DNA from: Sphingorhabdus sp. Alg231-15
Lineage (GTDB): Bacteria > Pseudomonadota > Alphaproteobacteria > Sphingomonadales > Sphingomonadaceae
Length of the DNA stretch: 64,000 nt
NCBI RefSeq assembly: GCF_900149705.1
Contig: NZ_LT703001.1
Location: forward strand, 2,722,001 to 2,786,000
Direction: 5' to 3'
Below the pieces are notes generated by a model. It saw only the letters and a program-made list of their open reading frames with translations, made no database searches and was not told where the DNA came from. Within the stretch, counting starts at the first letter, position 1; every line of letters starts with the position of its first letter. Positions 20,241 to 28,141 of the stretch are shown piece after piece. The position numbers and the translations under genes were made by a program.

Positions 20241-20261
20241 CCGTAGCGTCATCTGCTACGG
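20241..20261 (+). terminator. Possible terminator after the MoxR operon
   Basis: CCGTAGC (20241-20247) pairs perfectly with GCTACGG (20255-20261) around a 7-base loop, followed by TCTTTC. It sits 62 nt after the RDD stop. The T-run is weak, so efficiency is uncertain. Confidence 0.4.
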
Positions 20262-20332
20262 TCTTTCGACCAGCTTGTTTTCTGCGGTTTTTGGCCTATG
20301 TTGGCGCCAAATTCATCATTGGAGAGTCGGTC

Positions 20333-21529
20333 ATGAACCTGGAGTTCACTGCAGAAGAAATAGCTTTTCGCGACGAAGTGCGCAATTTTATCGAGAATAA
20401 TTACCCGCAAAATATCGAACGTGCGGCGGTTCAGGATGATATGACCCCTGACGATATGACCGCATGGCATAAGATACTGGGTGAAAAAGGATGGTCCGTT
20501 CCGGCTTGGCCCGAACAATATGGCGGCACGGGCTGGACCCCAACACAACGCTATATCTGGTCAGAGGAAAATGCGCGCGTCAATGCCGTCATGCCGCTGC
20601 CTTTCGGCGTCGCCATGGTTGGCCCGGTTATCTACACATTCGGCAATGAAGAACAGAAAGCCAAGCATCTGCCTGGCATCAAAAGCGGCAACACATGGTG
20701 GTGCCAGGGCTATTCCGAGCCCGGTGCTGGTTCCGACCTCGCATCGCTGAAAACAACCGCTGTTCGTGACGGCGATGACTATATTATCAATGGCCAGAAA
20801 ACATGGACGACCTTGGCGCAGCATGCCGATTGGGGTTTCTTCCTGTGCCGTACAGATCCCGACGCTCCGAAGCCGCAACAGGGTATCAGCTTCATTCTTG
20901 TGGACATGAAAACGCCAGGTATCGAAGTGCGTCCGATCAAGCTGATTGATGGCGGTTATGAAGTCAACGAAGTGTGGCTCACCGATGTCCGCGTACCAGC
21001 GGAAAATCTGATTGGCGAAGAGAATAAGGGTTGGACCTACGCGAAATTCCTGCTGGCGCATGAACGCTCCGGCATTGCTGGCGTGGCGCGTTCGAAACGC
21101 GGTGTCGAGCAACTGAAAGAAATTGCCACACATGAGATGCTGGATGGCGAGCCGTTGCTTCAGGACATGGGTTTCGCGACCAAGATCAGCCAGCTGGAAA
21201 TTGATCTGGCGGCCCTGGAGATTACCGAGCTCAGGACATTGGCCGGCGAGCAGGCCGGCAAAGGTCCTGGCCCTGAAAGCTCTTTGCTGAAAGTGAAGGG
21301 TACAGAAATTCAGCAGCGCCTGACCGAATTGACGCTGGAAGCGGTCGGCCATTATGGCACGCCTGATTTCCGAAGCTTCCCGGCGGATGGCTCCAACGAC
21401 TTCCCGATTGGGCCGGACTATGCGCACAGCGCTGCACCGACCTATTTCAATATGCGCAAAACCTCGATCTACGGGGGATCGAACGAGATTCAGCGTAACA
21501 TCATCACCAAAATGGTCCTCGGACTTTAG
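20333..21529 (+). CDS. Acyl-CoA dehydrogenase family protein, large-type subunit of a pair
   Basis: 398 residues from the ATG at 20333, which has GGAGAG about 7 nt upstream. The three-domain acyl-CoA dehydrogenase layout is clear: helical N-terminus, middle beta domain with YSEPGAGSDLASLKT, and C-terminal SIYGGSNEIQRNII for FAD binding. The position of the MCAD-type catalytic Glu reads Gly (YGGS), so the base would have to lie elsewhere or in the partner. A second acyl-CoA dehydrogenase starts 34 nt downstream, as in heteromeric enzymes of the pimeloyl-CoA or steroid side-chain type. Confidence 0.87.
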   Translation: MNLEFTAEEIAFRDEVRNFIENNYPQNIERAAVQDDMTPDDMTAWHKILGEKGWSVPAWPEQYGGTGWTPTQRYIWSEENARVNAVMPLPFGVAMVGPVIYTFGNEEQKAKHLPGIKSGNTWWCQGYSEPGAGSDLASLKTTAVRDGDDYIINGQKTWTTLAQHADWGFFLCRTDPDAPKPQQGISFILVDMKTPGIEVRPIKLIDGGYEVNEVWLTDVRVPAENLIGEENKGWTYAKFLLAHERSGIAGVARSKRGVEQLKEIATHEMLDGEPLLQDMGFATKISQLEIDLAALEITELRTLAGEQAGKGPGPESSLLKVKGTEIQQRLTELTLEAVGHYGTPDFRSFPADGSNDFPIGPDYAHSAAPTYFNMRKTSIYGGSNEIQRNIITKMVLGL

Positions 21530-21563
21530 ATCCAACCCGCAAATATAATAAGAAAGCGAAACT

Positions 21564-22703
21564 ATGGATTTCAACTTTTCTGACGAACAGAATATGGTTC
21601 GTGACGGTATCTCACGGCTTGTTCGGGAACAATATGACTGGGATACACGCCGTGCCGTGATCTCTAGCGAATCTGGCTGGCGGCCGGAATTCTGGGCGCA
21701 GCTTGCCGAACTGGGCATGCTGGCGGCACCCTTCTCTGAAGAAGATGGTGGCTTTGGCGGCGGTGCGGTCGAAACCATGCTGATCATGGAAGAATTTGGC
21801 AAAGGCCTGGTGGTCGAGCCGTTCATTCCCAGCGTGGTCTGTGCGGGCGGTTTCTTGAAGCATGCCGGGACCGCAGCGCAGAAGGAAGAATATCTCAGCG
21901 CTATCATTGCCGGCGAGAAAGTTTTTGCCTTTGCCTATGCTGAGCCGCAAGGGCGCTATGACCTGGCCAACCTGACGACCACGGCAAAGAAAGACGGGGA
22001 CGGTTACTCGCTCAACGGCCAGAAAGCCGTCGTGATCGGTGCGCCCTGGGCAACGCATCTTGTTGTGACGGCGCGGACCTCTGGCGGACAGTCGGATGCA
22101 GGCGGTGTATCGGTGTTTATCGTTGCGAAGGACGCCGACGGTGTCAGCTTGCGCGATTATGCAACCGTCGATGGTCGTCGCGCTTCGGAAGTCTATTTCG
22201 AGAATGTTTCAGTGTCGGGTGATGCCTTGATCGGTGAGCTGGATAACGGCCTGCCCTTGATTGAAACAGTTGTCGATGAAGCCACAGCGGCGGTTTGTGC
22301 GGAAGCTACCGGTGCTATGCAGGTGACCCATGCCATGACTCTGGAATATGCGAAACAGCGCAAGCAGTTCGGCGTGCCGATCAGCAGTTTTCAGGTGCTC
22401 CAGCACCGCATGGTCGATATGTTCATGGAATATGAGCAGTCGATTTCCATGTCCTATCTCGCAACGATCAAGCTTGCCGAAGACGAAGCGGAACGCAAAC
22501 ATGCAGTTTCGTCAGCCAAAGTCCGCGTTGGACAATCGGCGCGCTTTGTTGGCCAGTCGGCTGTGCAGACCCATGGCGGCATGGGTGTCACCGACGAAAC
22601 CGCTGTTGGCAGCTATTTCAAGCGGCTGTCGATCATTGAAAGTGAATTTGGCAGTGTCGATCATCATATGCGGCGGCATGTCAAACTGACCGCTGCGCAG
22701 TAA
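21564..22703 (+). CDS. Acyl-CoA dehydrogenase family protein, second subunit of the pair
   Basis: 379 residues with an acyl-CoA dehydrogenase fold (LAAPFSEEDGGFGGG, then YAEPQGRYDLANLTTTAK, then YAKQRKQFGVPISSFQ). The C-terminal FAD-contacting YxGTxxIQR motif seen in the upstream partner is absent; instead the region reads FKRLSIIESEFGS. This asymmetry fits a heteromer in which one chain supplies FAD contacts and the other different site residues. That is an inference from known heteromeric families. It is followed by a strong terminator. Confidence 0.85.
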   Translation: MDFNFSDEQNMVRDGISRLVREQYDWDTRRAVISSESGWRPEFWAQLAELGMLAAPFSEEDGGFGGGAVETMLIMEEFGKGLVVEPFIPSVVCAGGFLKHAGTAAQKEEYLSAIIAGEKVFAFAYAEPQGRYDLANLTTTAKKDGDGYSLNGQKAVVIGAPWATHLVVTARTSGGQSDAGGVSVFIVAKDADGVSLRDYATVDGRRASEVYFENVSVSGDALIGELDNGLPLIETVVDEATAAVCAEATGAMQVTHAMTLEYAKQRKQFGVPISSFQVLQHRMVDMFMEYEQSISMSYLATIKLAEDEAERKHAVSSAKVRVGQSARFVGQSAVQTHGGMGVTDETAVGSYFKRLSIIESEFGSVDHHMRRHVKLTAAQ

Positions 22704-22726
22704 GACAGCCATTATAGCCCTATCAT

Positions 22727-22764
22727 AAAAGGGGGTGCGGTCAGGCTGGCTGCGCCCCCTTTTT
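22727..22764 (+). terminator. Rho-independent terminator after the acyl-CoA dehydrogenase pair
   Basis: AAAAGGGGGTGC (22727-22738) pairs with GCGCCCCCTTTT (22752-22763) with one G-T wobble, a 13-base loop and a T-run. It ends transcription before the MFS gene, which has its own start region. Confidence 0.88.
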
Positions 22765-22795
22765 CACGTTATCCCAGTTCCTTCCCAGGGAGGGG

Positions 22796-24103
22796 ATGAG
22801 TATGGTTCAGCAGTCTGCCGCAATGCCGGGTAAAACGACGGGCAATATATACCGCTATTATATCCTATTTGTGATGATGCTGACCTATATGTTCAACATC
22901 ACCGATCGCATGGTCATGTCGATCCTGATCGAGGATATCAAGGCAGACTTTGTCCTGACCGACACACAGATCGGTTTGTTGGCTGGAACGGCCTTCACGC
23001 TTTTCTACGTGCTGCTCGGGATACCAGCGGGACGACTGGCGGATCGCACAAACCGCAAGAAAATGGTTTCGATTGCCGTTAGCTTGTGGAGCCTGATGAC
23101 GGCGCTTTGCGGCGTTGCGACCGGTTTCTGGACCTTGTTTCTGGCCCGTTTGGGCGTCGGTGTTGGAGAAGCAGGTGGAAACCCGCCAGCCATTTCCATT
23201 CTCACCAACTATTTTCAATCGCATGAGCTCTCCAGAGCCATGGGGATATTCTCAGTCGGAGCGGTGCTTGGCCCCGTGATCGGATTTGTCGCGGGCGGAT
23301 TGCTTGCTGAAGCCTATGGCTGGCGTTGGACGTTCATCATTCTCGGACTGCCGGGTGTCCTGCTCGGTTTGTTAATCTATCTAACCGTCCGTGAACCGGA
23401 TCGCAGCCAGTTTTCAAATGCTGGAGAAGAGACCAAAGCGACGACACAAGAACCATTTGCTACAACCATGACCTCACTTTGGAAGAACCGGATATTCATC
23501 CGCGTCGCTTTGGCCAATGCACTGGCGGTAACGGCCTCTTATGCCTTTGCCATCTGGTTAGCACCCATCCTGATCCGCAACTTTGAAATTCCGGTGTCAC
23601 AGGTGGGAATCTATCTCGGAATCGTCTGGATCGCGGGCGGGGTCCCGGGCATGATCATTGGCGGATTTGTGACAGACAAGCTGGCCCTTAGAAATCCGAA
23701 ATGGCGGGCATGGTATTGCGCGATTGTTGTCCTAATCGCGTTGCCGCTTCTCTGTCTGTGTTTGCTCACCGACAATCTTGTGCTGGCTCTGATCCTTTAT
23801 GCGATCGGCTATGGGGTGCATTCGTCTACGCAAGGGCCTGCCATAGCTATGATGCAATCGTCGGTATCACCAACCGAACGGGGAACCGCCTCGTCTATCG
23901 CCAGCCTGTCCGCAACTTTTCTGGGCTATTTCATTGGCCCTGCCGTGGCCGGCGCGATTAGCGACAGTTTGGCGCCGGACCATGGCACTTTATCGCTCAA
24001 CTATGCCGTTATCGGTATCACGATACTGAGCCTGACCTTGGCGATACTGGCTTATCTCTATGCCGCCAGAGCCGTGCCTGAAAAACCACTGCAAAAAGCT
24101 TAG
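22796..24103 (+). CDS. MFS transporter, spinster-like
   Basis: 435 residues with twelve predicted membrane segments. The N-half has FNITDRMVMSILIEDIK and the loop 2-3 motif GRLADRTNRKK, typical of the spinster-like MFS subgroup common in sphingomonads. The substrate is unknown. AGGGAGGGG sits directly before the ATG at 22796, so the ATG at 22802 may be used instead. It ends exactly where the next, convergent gene ends (24103/24104). Confidence 0.85.
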   Translation: MSMVQQSAAMPGKTTGNIYRYYILFVMMLTYMFNITDRMVMSILIEDIKADFVLTDTQIGLLAGTAFTLFYVLLGIPAGRLADRTNRKKMVSIAVSLWSLMTALCGVATGFWTLFLARLGVGVGEAGGNPPAISILTNYFQSHELSRAMGIFSVGAVLGPVIGFVAGGLLAEAYGWRWTFIILGLPGVLLGLLIYLTVREPDRSQFSNAGEETKATTQEPFATTMTSLWKNRIFIRVALANALAVTASYAFAIWLAPILIRNFEIPVSQVGIYLGIVWIAGGVPGMIIGGFVTDKLALRNPKWRAWYCAIVVLIALPLLCLCLLTDNLVLALILYAIGYGVHSSTQGPAIAMMQSSVSPTERGTASSIASLSATFLGYFIGPAVAGAISDSLAPDHGTLSLNYAVIGITILSLTLAILAYLYAARAVPEKPLQKA

Positions 24104-24634
24104 TTACCGCTCCACTGACATTGACCAACCAGCAAACGGACGCGGTTTGTCACCATGTTCGGGATAGCTCAGATGTCCGTTAATACGCAAACCACCATAA
24201 TCGTAGCGCAGCTCGGTTATGGGGCTGCCCGGTTCGAAGAGGACGCGATAGGCGCGGCCGCGATGTTCGATCTCACCAGACGTATCCTGATATTCCAACA
24301 GCCCACGATATTCCTTGCCATCAGACATTTGCAATATTGCACGGCTGGCACAGCGCTCGACAGGGAATTCCATCGCCTTGGTCAACGGCGTAGCTTCGAC
24401 ACCTAGCACCATCCAATGCGCGGTCTCGTTCTTTTCATCCTGTTTCCCTGACATAGTGATGATGCGAAAAAAATCATGGGCCAGACTCAGGCCCAATTGC
24501 TCTTTTTCGGTAAGCGGCTTGCGGTCTCCGCAATCTGTAGAGGCGCTATATTGATCGTAGTGATACCCCTCAGCGTTGGCTGCTTGAACGGAAGCCGCAA
24601 TCATCAGTGATAGCAGTGCTGATGCAGCCATCAT
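24104..24634 (-). CDS. Hypothetical secreted protein
   Basis: 176 residues with a probable signal peptide (MMAASALLSLMIAASVQAANA). I do not recognise the mature domain; it has two cysteines (in STDCGDR and VERCASR) that could pair in the periplasm and a beta-rich second half. The start overlaps the stop of the upstream SDR gene by 4 nt, so the two are translated together, an unexplained pairing of a cytosolic enzyme with an exported protein. Confidence 0.6.
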   Translation of the reverse strand: MMAASALLSLMIAASVQAANAEGYHYDQYSASTDCGDRKPLTEKEQLGLSLAHDFFRIITMSGKQDEKNETAHWMVLGVEATPLTKAMEFPVERCASRAILQMSDGKEYRGLLEYQDTSGEIEHRGRAYRVLFEPGSPITELRYDYGGLRINGHLSYPEHGDKPRPFAGWSMSVER

Positions 24635-25371
24635 AATAGCAAACCACCATCAGCGATAAGTGTCTGCCCGACAACATAGCTGGCCAGCGGAGAGGCCAAA
24701 AACAGTGATAATCCCGCCATATCCTCGGGATCGCCAATACGGCCGACTGGAATACTCCGGATTGTAGCGTCTCGGCGTTTGGGATTTTCCGTTGTCACAG
24801 CGGTCATCTTGGTGGCGATCAAGCCCGGAGCAATGCCGTTTACGCGGATACCATCCGGAGCCCATGCCTTGCCCAAGGTGCGGGTCAGTCCCATCGCCCC
24901 TGTTTTCGACGCATTATAGGCAGGATTGCCGACGGTAGCGTGGAAAGCGGCGGTCGAGCTAATGATGATCAGCGAGCCGCCGGCTTCTTTAAGCAGATCG
25001 TGAAAGTTTCCGGCAAAGGTCATCAGGCTGTTGAGATTGACCTGTATCACCTTGGTGAAATTTTCCGGTTCGAATTCCTGCCGCTTGTAAAGTACCATGC
25101 CTTGCGAACAGATCAACACATCCAGCCTGTCGAAAGTCTGGCGATAGGCGGCAATGGCGGCATCATCAGCAGCATCGACCTGCGCATAGTGCAGACCTTC
25201 CAGATCAGAGCCTTCATCCTTTGAATAATCATCCGGTCCCGCACGCGTGCCGGTAACATGGACCTCAGCGCCGCATCCTCGAAAGGCTTGTGCGGTAGCA
25301 TTGCCAATCCCGCTGGAGCCGCCAACGACGGACACTATTTTGCCTTCATAACTCAGAGATGCGTTGATCAT
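24631..25371 (-). CDS. Short-chain dehydrogenase/reductase (SDR)
   Basis: 246 residues from the ATG at 25371, which has AGAGGA about 7 nt upstream; a longer frame to 25593 is open but has no domain content. Cofactor motif VVGGSSGIGNA is at about 12-22. The catalytic set is Ser in IISSTAAF and Tyr-Lys in AYNASK. The C-terminus ends VVGQTLIADGG as in classical FabG-like SDRs. The substrate is unknown. Divergent from another SDR across a 101-bp gap. Confidence 0.85.
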   Translation of the reverse strand: MINASLSYEGKIVSVVGGSSGIGNATAQAFRGCGAEVHVTGTRAGPDDYSKDEGSDLEGLHYAQVDAADDAAIAAYRQTFDRLDVLICSQGMVLYKRQEFEPENFTKVIQVNLNSLMTFAGNFHDLLKEAGGSLIIISSTAAFHATVGNPAYNASKTGAMGLTRTLGKAWAPDGIRVNGIAPGLIATKMTAVTTENPKRRDATIRSIPVGRIGDPEDMAGLSLFLASPLASYVVGQTLIADGGLLL

Positions 25372-25472
25372 GTCTATCCTCTTTCTTTTTGCCCCTATGT
25401 AAAGCGATATTGGCCGAGCCGATAGCGATGGTCTAGAGCCTATTGTGATAACGCATAAGCCAAAGGACAGAT

Positions 25473-26243
25473 ATGAACATTCCCTTTTCACTTGCAGGCC
25501 GGACTGCGCTGATCGCCGGGGCATCATCGGGACTGGGCGCTCATTTCGCGGAACTATTTGGCGCAGCAGGTGCCAATGTGGTGCTGGGTGCAAGGCGTAC
25601 GGACCGTACAGCTGCCGTAGCCGACAAGATTATAGCTGCGGGCGGCGATGCGCTGGCCGTGCCTCTGGATGTGACGGACGAGGCTTCTGTTATCGCGGCT
25701 TATGATGCAGCCGAGGCAAGATATGGCGTGGTGGATTCGATTGTGGCCAATGCCGGGTTCAGTGAGCCAGGGCGGACCACTGAATTACCGGTGCCTGATG
25801 TCCAGCGGCTAGTGAACACAAATTTTATGGGTGTTTATGTGGCCGCTCGCGAAGGGGCCAAGCGTCTGATCGCCAGTGGCAGCCGTGAACGGGAAAACGG
25901 ACGCATCACCATTGTCGGTTCAATAACATCGCGGCTGACCGCCAATGGCGACAGCGCCTATGCCGCAACAAAGGCGGGCGTGACCCATCTGGGACGCAAT
26001 ATGGCGCGCGAATGGGTGCGGCAGGGGGTGAATGTGAACACGATTCATCCCGGTTATATCGCCACTGAGATTCAGGGCGATTGGTATCAGACCGAGGGCG
26101 GCAAAGCCCAGATAGCCGGATTTCATCGCCGCCGCTTGCAGGAAATGACATCGCTCGACGCGATGATGCTCTATTTTTCATCTGACGCGTCCAAAGCGGT
26201 GACGGGTTCGGATATGGTTGTCGATGACGGCCAATCTCTTTGA
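25473..26243 (+). CDS. Short-chain dehydrogenase/reductase (SDR)
   Basis: 256 residues. Cofactor motif IAGASSGLGAH is near 14-24, NAG is in IVANAGFSEPG, the catalytic Ser is in VGSITSRL and Tyr-Lys in AYAATKAG. The classical SDR site is complete. It is a single rightward gene facing the XdhC-like gene 8 bp away. Substrate not deducible. Confidence 0.86.
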   Translation: MNIPFSLAGRTALIAGASSGLGAHFAELFGAAGANVVLGARRTDRTAAVADKIIAAGGDALAVPLDVTDEASVIAAYDAAEARYGVVDSIVANAGFSEPGRTTELPVPDVQRLVNTNFMGVYVAAREGAKRLIASGSRERENGRITIVGSITSRLTANGDSAYAATKAGVTHLGRNMAREWVRQGVNVNTIHPGYIATEIQGDWYQTEGGKAQIAGFHRRRLQEMTSLDAMMLYFSSDASKAVTGSDMVVDDGQSL

Positions 26244-26251
26244 GACAGTTC

Positions 26252-27214
26252 CTATAGGGCGATCGTATCGTGCATGCGGCTGAACTTGCTGTGATAGGTT
26301 TCGATAATCTCCGTCAGGGTGGACAGCGCTAGCGTCGCTGGATCACGGGTGGACGGGATGATGCCAATTGGTGCTTTCATGCGCTTTATATTTTCGTCGC
26401 TGACGCCAATGTCACCGAGTAAAGCCTTGCGCGTGTCGTGGGTTTTGAAACTGCCCATCGCGCCAATGTAAAAGGCTGGTGAAGCCAGCGCCTGTTTCAT
26501 CAGCTCCGCCTCCCAGTCATGATCATGAAAATAAAAGACACAGGCGGTCCAGGGATCTGTCTGATAAAGATCGGTGGCCGCCGGGGTTTTCAGCTGACTG
26601 GCGGTCACGCCCTGATTGGTGGCGCTCTGAACAATGTCGGCATCAGGCGTTAGGATTTCGCAGTCCAGTCCATAAGAGATCGTGAGATTGGCGAGGTTTT
26701 CGACCACAGCACCGTGGCCCAGAATGACGATCTTTGCCGCCGGGACATGATTGACATGCACCCATGATCCATCGCTGACAACGGCCTGATCCTGCTCCGC
26801 CGGTGACCATTTTAACGCCGCTGTTTCGCGATCCATGCTGATCGTAAAAGGTTGCCTTTCGGTCACCGCATTGAACAGCTCTGCTGCGGCGCGCGCATCA
26901 GGCACAGGCGTGAAAAGCAAATCTATGCCGCCGCCGCAGGGCAAACGAATGTCGAGATAGGGCGATCCAGCGCCAAAGCGGACTTCGCGAGGGGCATTTA
27001 TACTGATGCAATCCACTGCTTCAGCGATGACGGCTGTTTCGATACAGCCACCGGAAAAGGAGCCCGCCGCACTGCCGTCCGCTGCGACGGCCATATGGGC
27101 ACCGGGATTGCGGGTGGAAGCGCCGGTGACTGCCGTCAGTGTCACAAGGGCACAGTCCAGACCGGCCGCGGTCTTGTCTTTCAGAAACTGGAATATCGGA
27201 AATATGTTGTTCAA
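26252..27214 (-). CDS. XdhC/CoxI-family maturation factor for molybdenum hydroxylases
   Basis: 320 residues. The N-terminal XdhC part has GASTRNPGAHMAV and SGGCIETAV. The C-terminal Rossmann part has AKIVILGHGAV and FYIGAMGSFKTHDTR. XdhC binds and helps sulfurate the molybdenum cofactor and inserts it into xanthine-oxidase-family enzymes. The likely client is the IorAB-like hydroxylase 14 kb to the left. The start is TTG at 27214: an in-frame TAG lies 12 nt before it, and no ATG or GTG is available near the N-terminus. Confidence 0.82.
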   Translation of the reverse strand: MNNIFPIFQFLKDKTAAGLDCALVTLTAVTGASTRNPGAHMAVAADGSAAGSFSGGCIETAVIAEAVDCISINAPREVRFGAGSPYLDIRLPCGGGIDLLFTPVPDARAAAELFNAVTERQPFTISMDRETAALKWSPAEQDQAVVSDGSWVHVNHVPAAKIVILGHGAVVENLANLTISYGLDCEILTPDADIVQSATNQGVTASQLKTPAATDLYQTDPWTACVFYFHDHDWEAELMKQALASPAFYIGAMGSFKTHDTRKALLGDIGVSDENIKRMKAPIGIIPSTRDPATLALSTLTEIIETYHSKFSRMHDTIAL

Positions 27215-27281
27215 GCGCGCCGCAATCTATTGTTTCACAGATGCTAGCGCAGTTTGGCAGATGCCTGCAATCTTTCCTTTG

Positions 27282-28055
27282 CTAACGGCCTCCGGTTACA
27301 AACAGGCATTGACCGGTTACCCAGCTGGCGGCAGGCGAGGCCATATAGATGACGGCTGCGGCGATATCGTCTTCGGTGCCATAGCGTTGCAGCGGGATGC
27401 CGATATGTTTGAGCAGTTTTTCCCGGTCCTCTTCAGATTTTACGCCCATGGATTCGTCGAAATTCTCGGTCGGGATCGGGCCCGGGGCCACGGCATTGAC
27501 CCGGATTTTTGGCGCGAGTTCGAGCGACAAAGTGCTGGTCAGGCTGTTCACCGCCGCTTTCGATGCGCCATAGGGGCCGTTTTTCACCTGCCCGCCAAAG
27601 GATGCACGGGACGAGGTGTTGATGATCACGCCGCCGTCATCCTTCATATGTTTGGCCGCGACGACAGCACCCATCCAGACGCTTTTGAGATTGAGGTCAA
27701 TTTGCGCATCCCAATTGGCCTCCGGCGTTTTGGTCAGATAGCGCGGCGTGCCGTCCGGCAGCCCTCCGGCATTGCTGACCCAAATGGTGAGCTTGCCCAA
27801 TTCCGTGACGGTGCGCTCGGCCAGATGTTCAAGCGCCTCCATATTGGTGACATCGGTGGCGACCGTGATGGCGCGCCTGCCCAGCGCACGAATCTCGTCC
27901 GCCACGGCTTCCAGATCAGCCGCTGTGCGGGCAGCGAGTGCCACGTCTGCGCCGGCTTCTGCGAGACCCAGTGCGATCGCGCGGCCAATACCCTTGCCTG
28001 CGCCGGTGACAATGGCAACATCGCCTTCCAGCTTGAAATTGTCCAATATGCTCAT
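27282..28055 (-). CDS. Short-chain dehydrogenase/reductase (SDR)
   Basis: 257 residues from the ATG at 28055, with AAGGAGAGG about 7 nt upstream. Motifs are VTGAGKGIGRA, NAGG, NTSSRASF and Tyr-Lys in PYGASKAAV, the standard SDR active site. It is the last gene of the leftward operon lyase - HyuA - HyuB - SDR. A hairpin lies directly before its ribosome-binding site. Probably oxidises or reduces an intermediate of the HyuAB pathway. Confidence 0.87.
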   Translation of the reverse strand: MSILDNFKLEGDVAIVTGAGKGIGRAIALGLAEAGADVALAARTAADLEAVADEIRALGRRAITVATDVTNMEALEHLAERTVTELGKLTIWVSNAGGLPDGTPRYLTKTPEANWDAQIDLNLKSVWMGAVVAAKHMKDDGGVIINTSSRASFGGQVKNGPYGASKAAVNSLTSTLSLELAPKIRVNAVAPGPIPTENFDESMGVKSEEDREKLLKHIGIPLQRYGTEDDIAAAVIYMASPAASWVTGQCLFVTGGR

Positions 28056-28070
28056 GGGCGAACCTCTCCT

Positions 28071-28095
28071 TTGCCGCCGTGATGATCGGCGGCAA
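28071..28095 (-). other. Intercistronic hairpin between hyuB-like and SDR genes
   Basis: TTGCCGCCG (28071-28079) and CGGCGGCAA (28087-28095) form a perfect 9-bp stem with a 7-base loop, ending next to the SDR ribosome-binding site. No T-run follows on the transcribed strand. It may stabilise mRNA or limit SDR translation rather than terminate. Confidence 0.45.
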
Positions 28096-28141
28096 GGGGG
28101 AAGTCCACTAACAGAAGCACTGGTGGTTAGGCAGCGGCTGG

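Noticed and set aside
20561-21907. Long open frame on the minus strand opposite the acyl-CoA dehydrogenase genes
   Set aside because: It runs antisense across two clear genes, has no recognisable domain and carries the codon pattern of a complementary frame.
27006-28082. Open frame on the plus strand across the XdhC-like and SDR genes
   Set aside because: It spans two real genes on the other strand and the gap between them; no protein family features.
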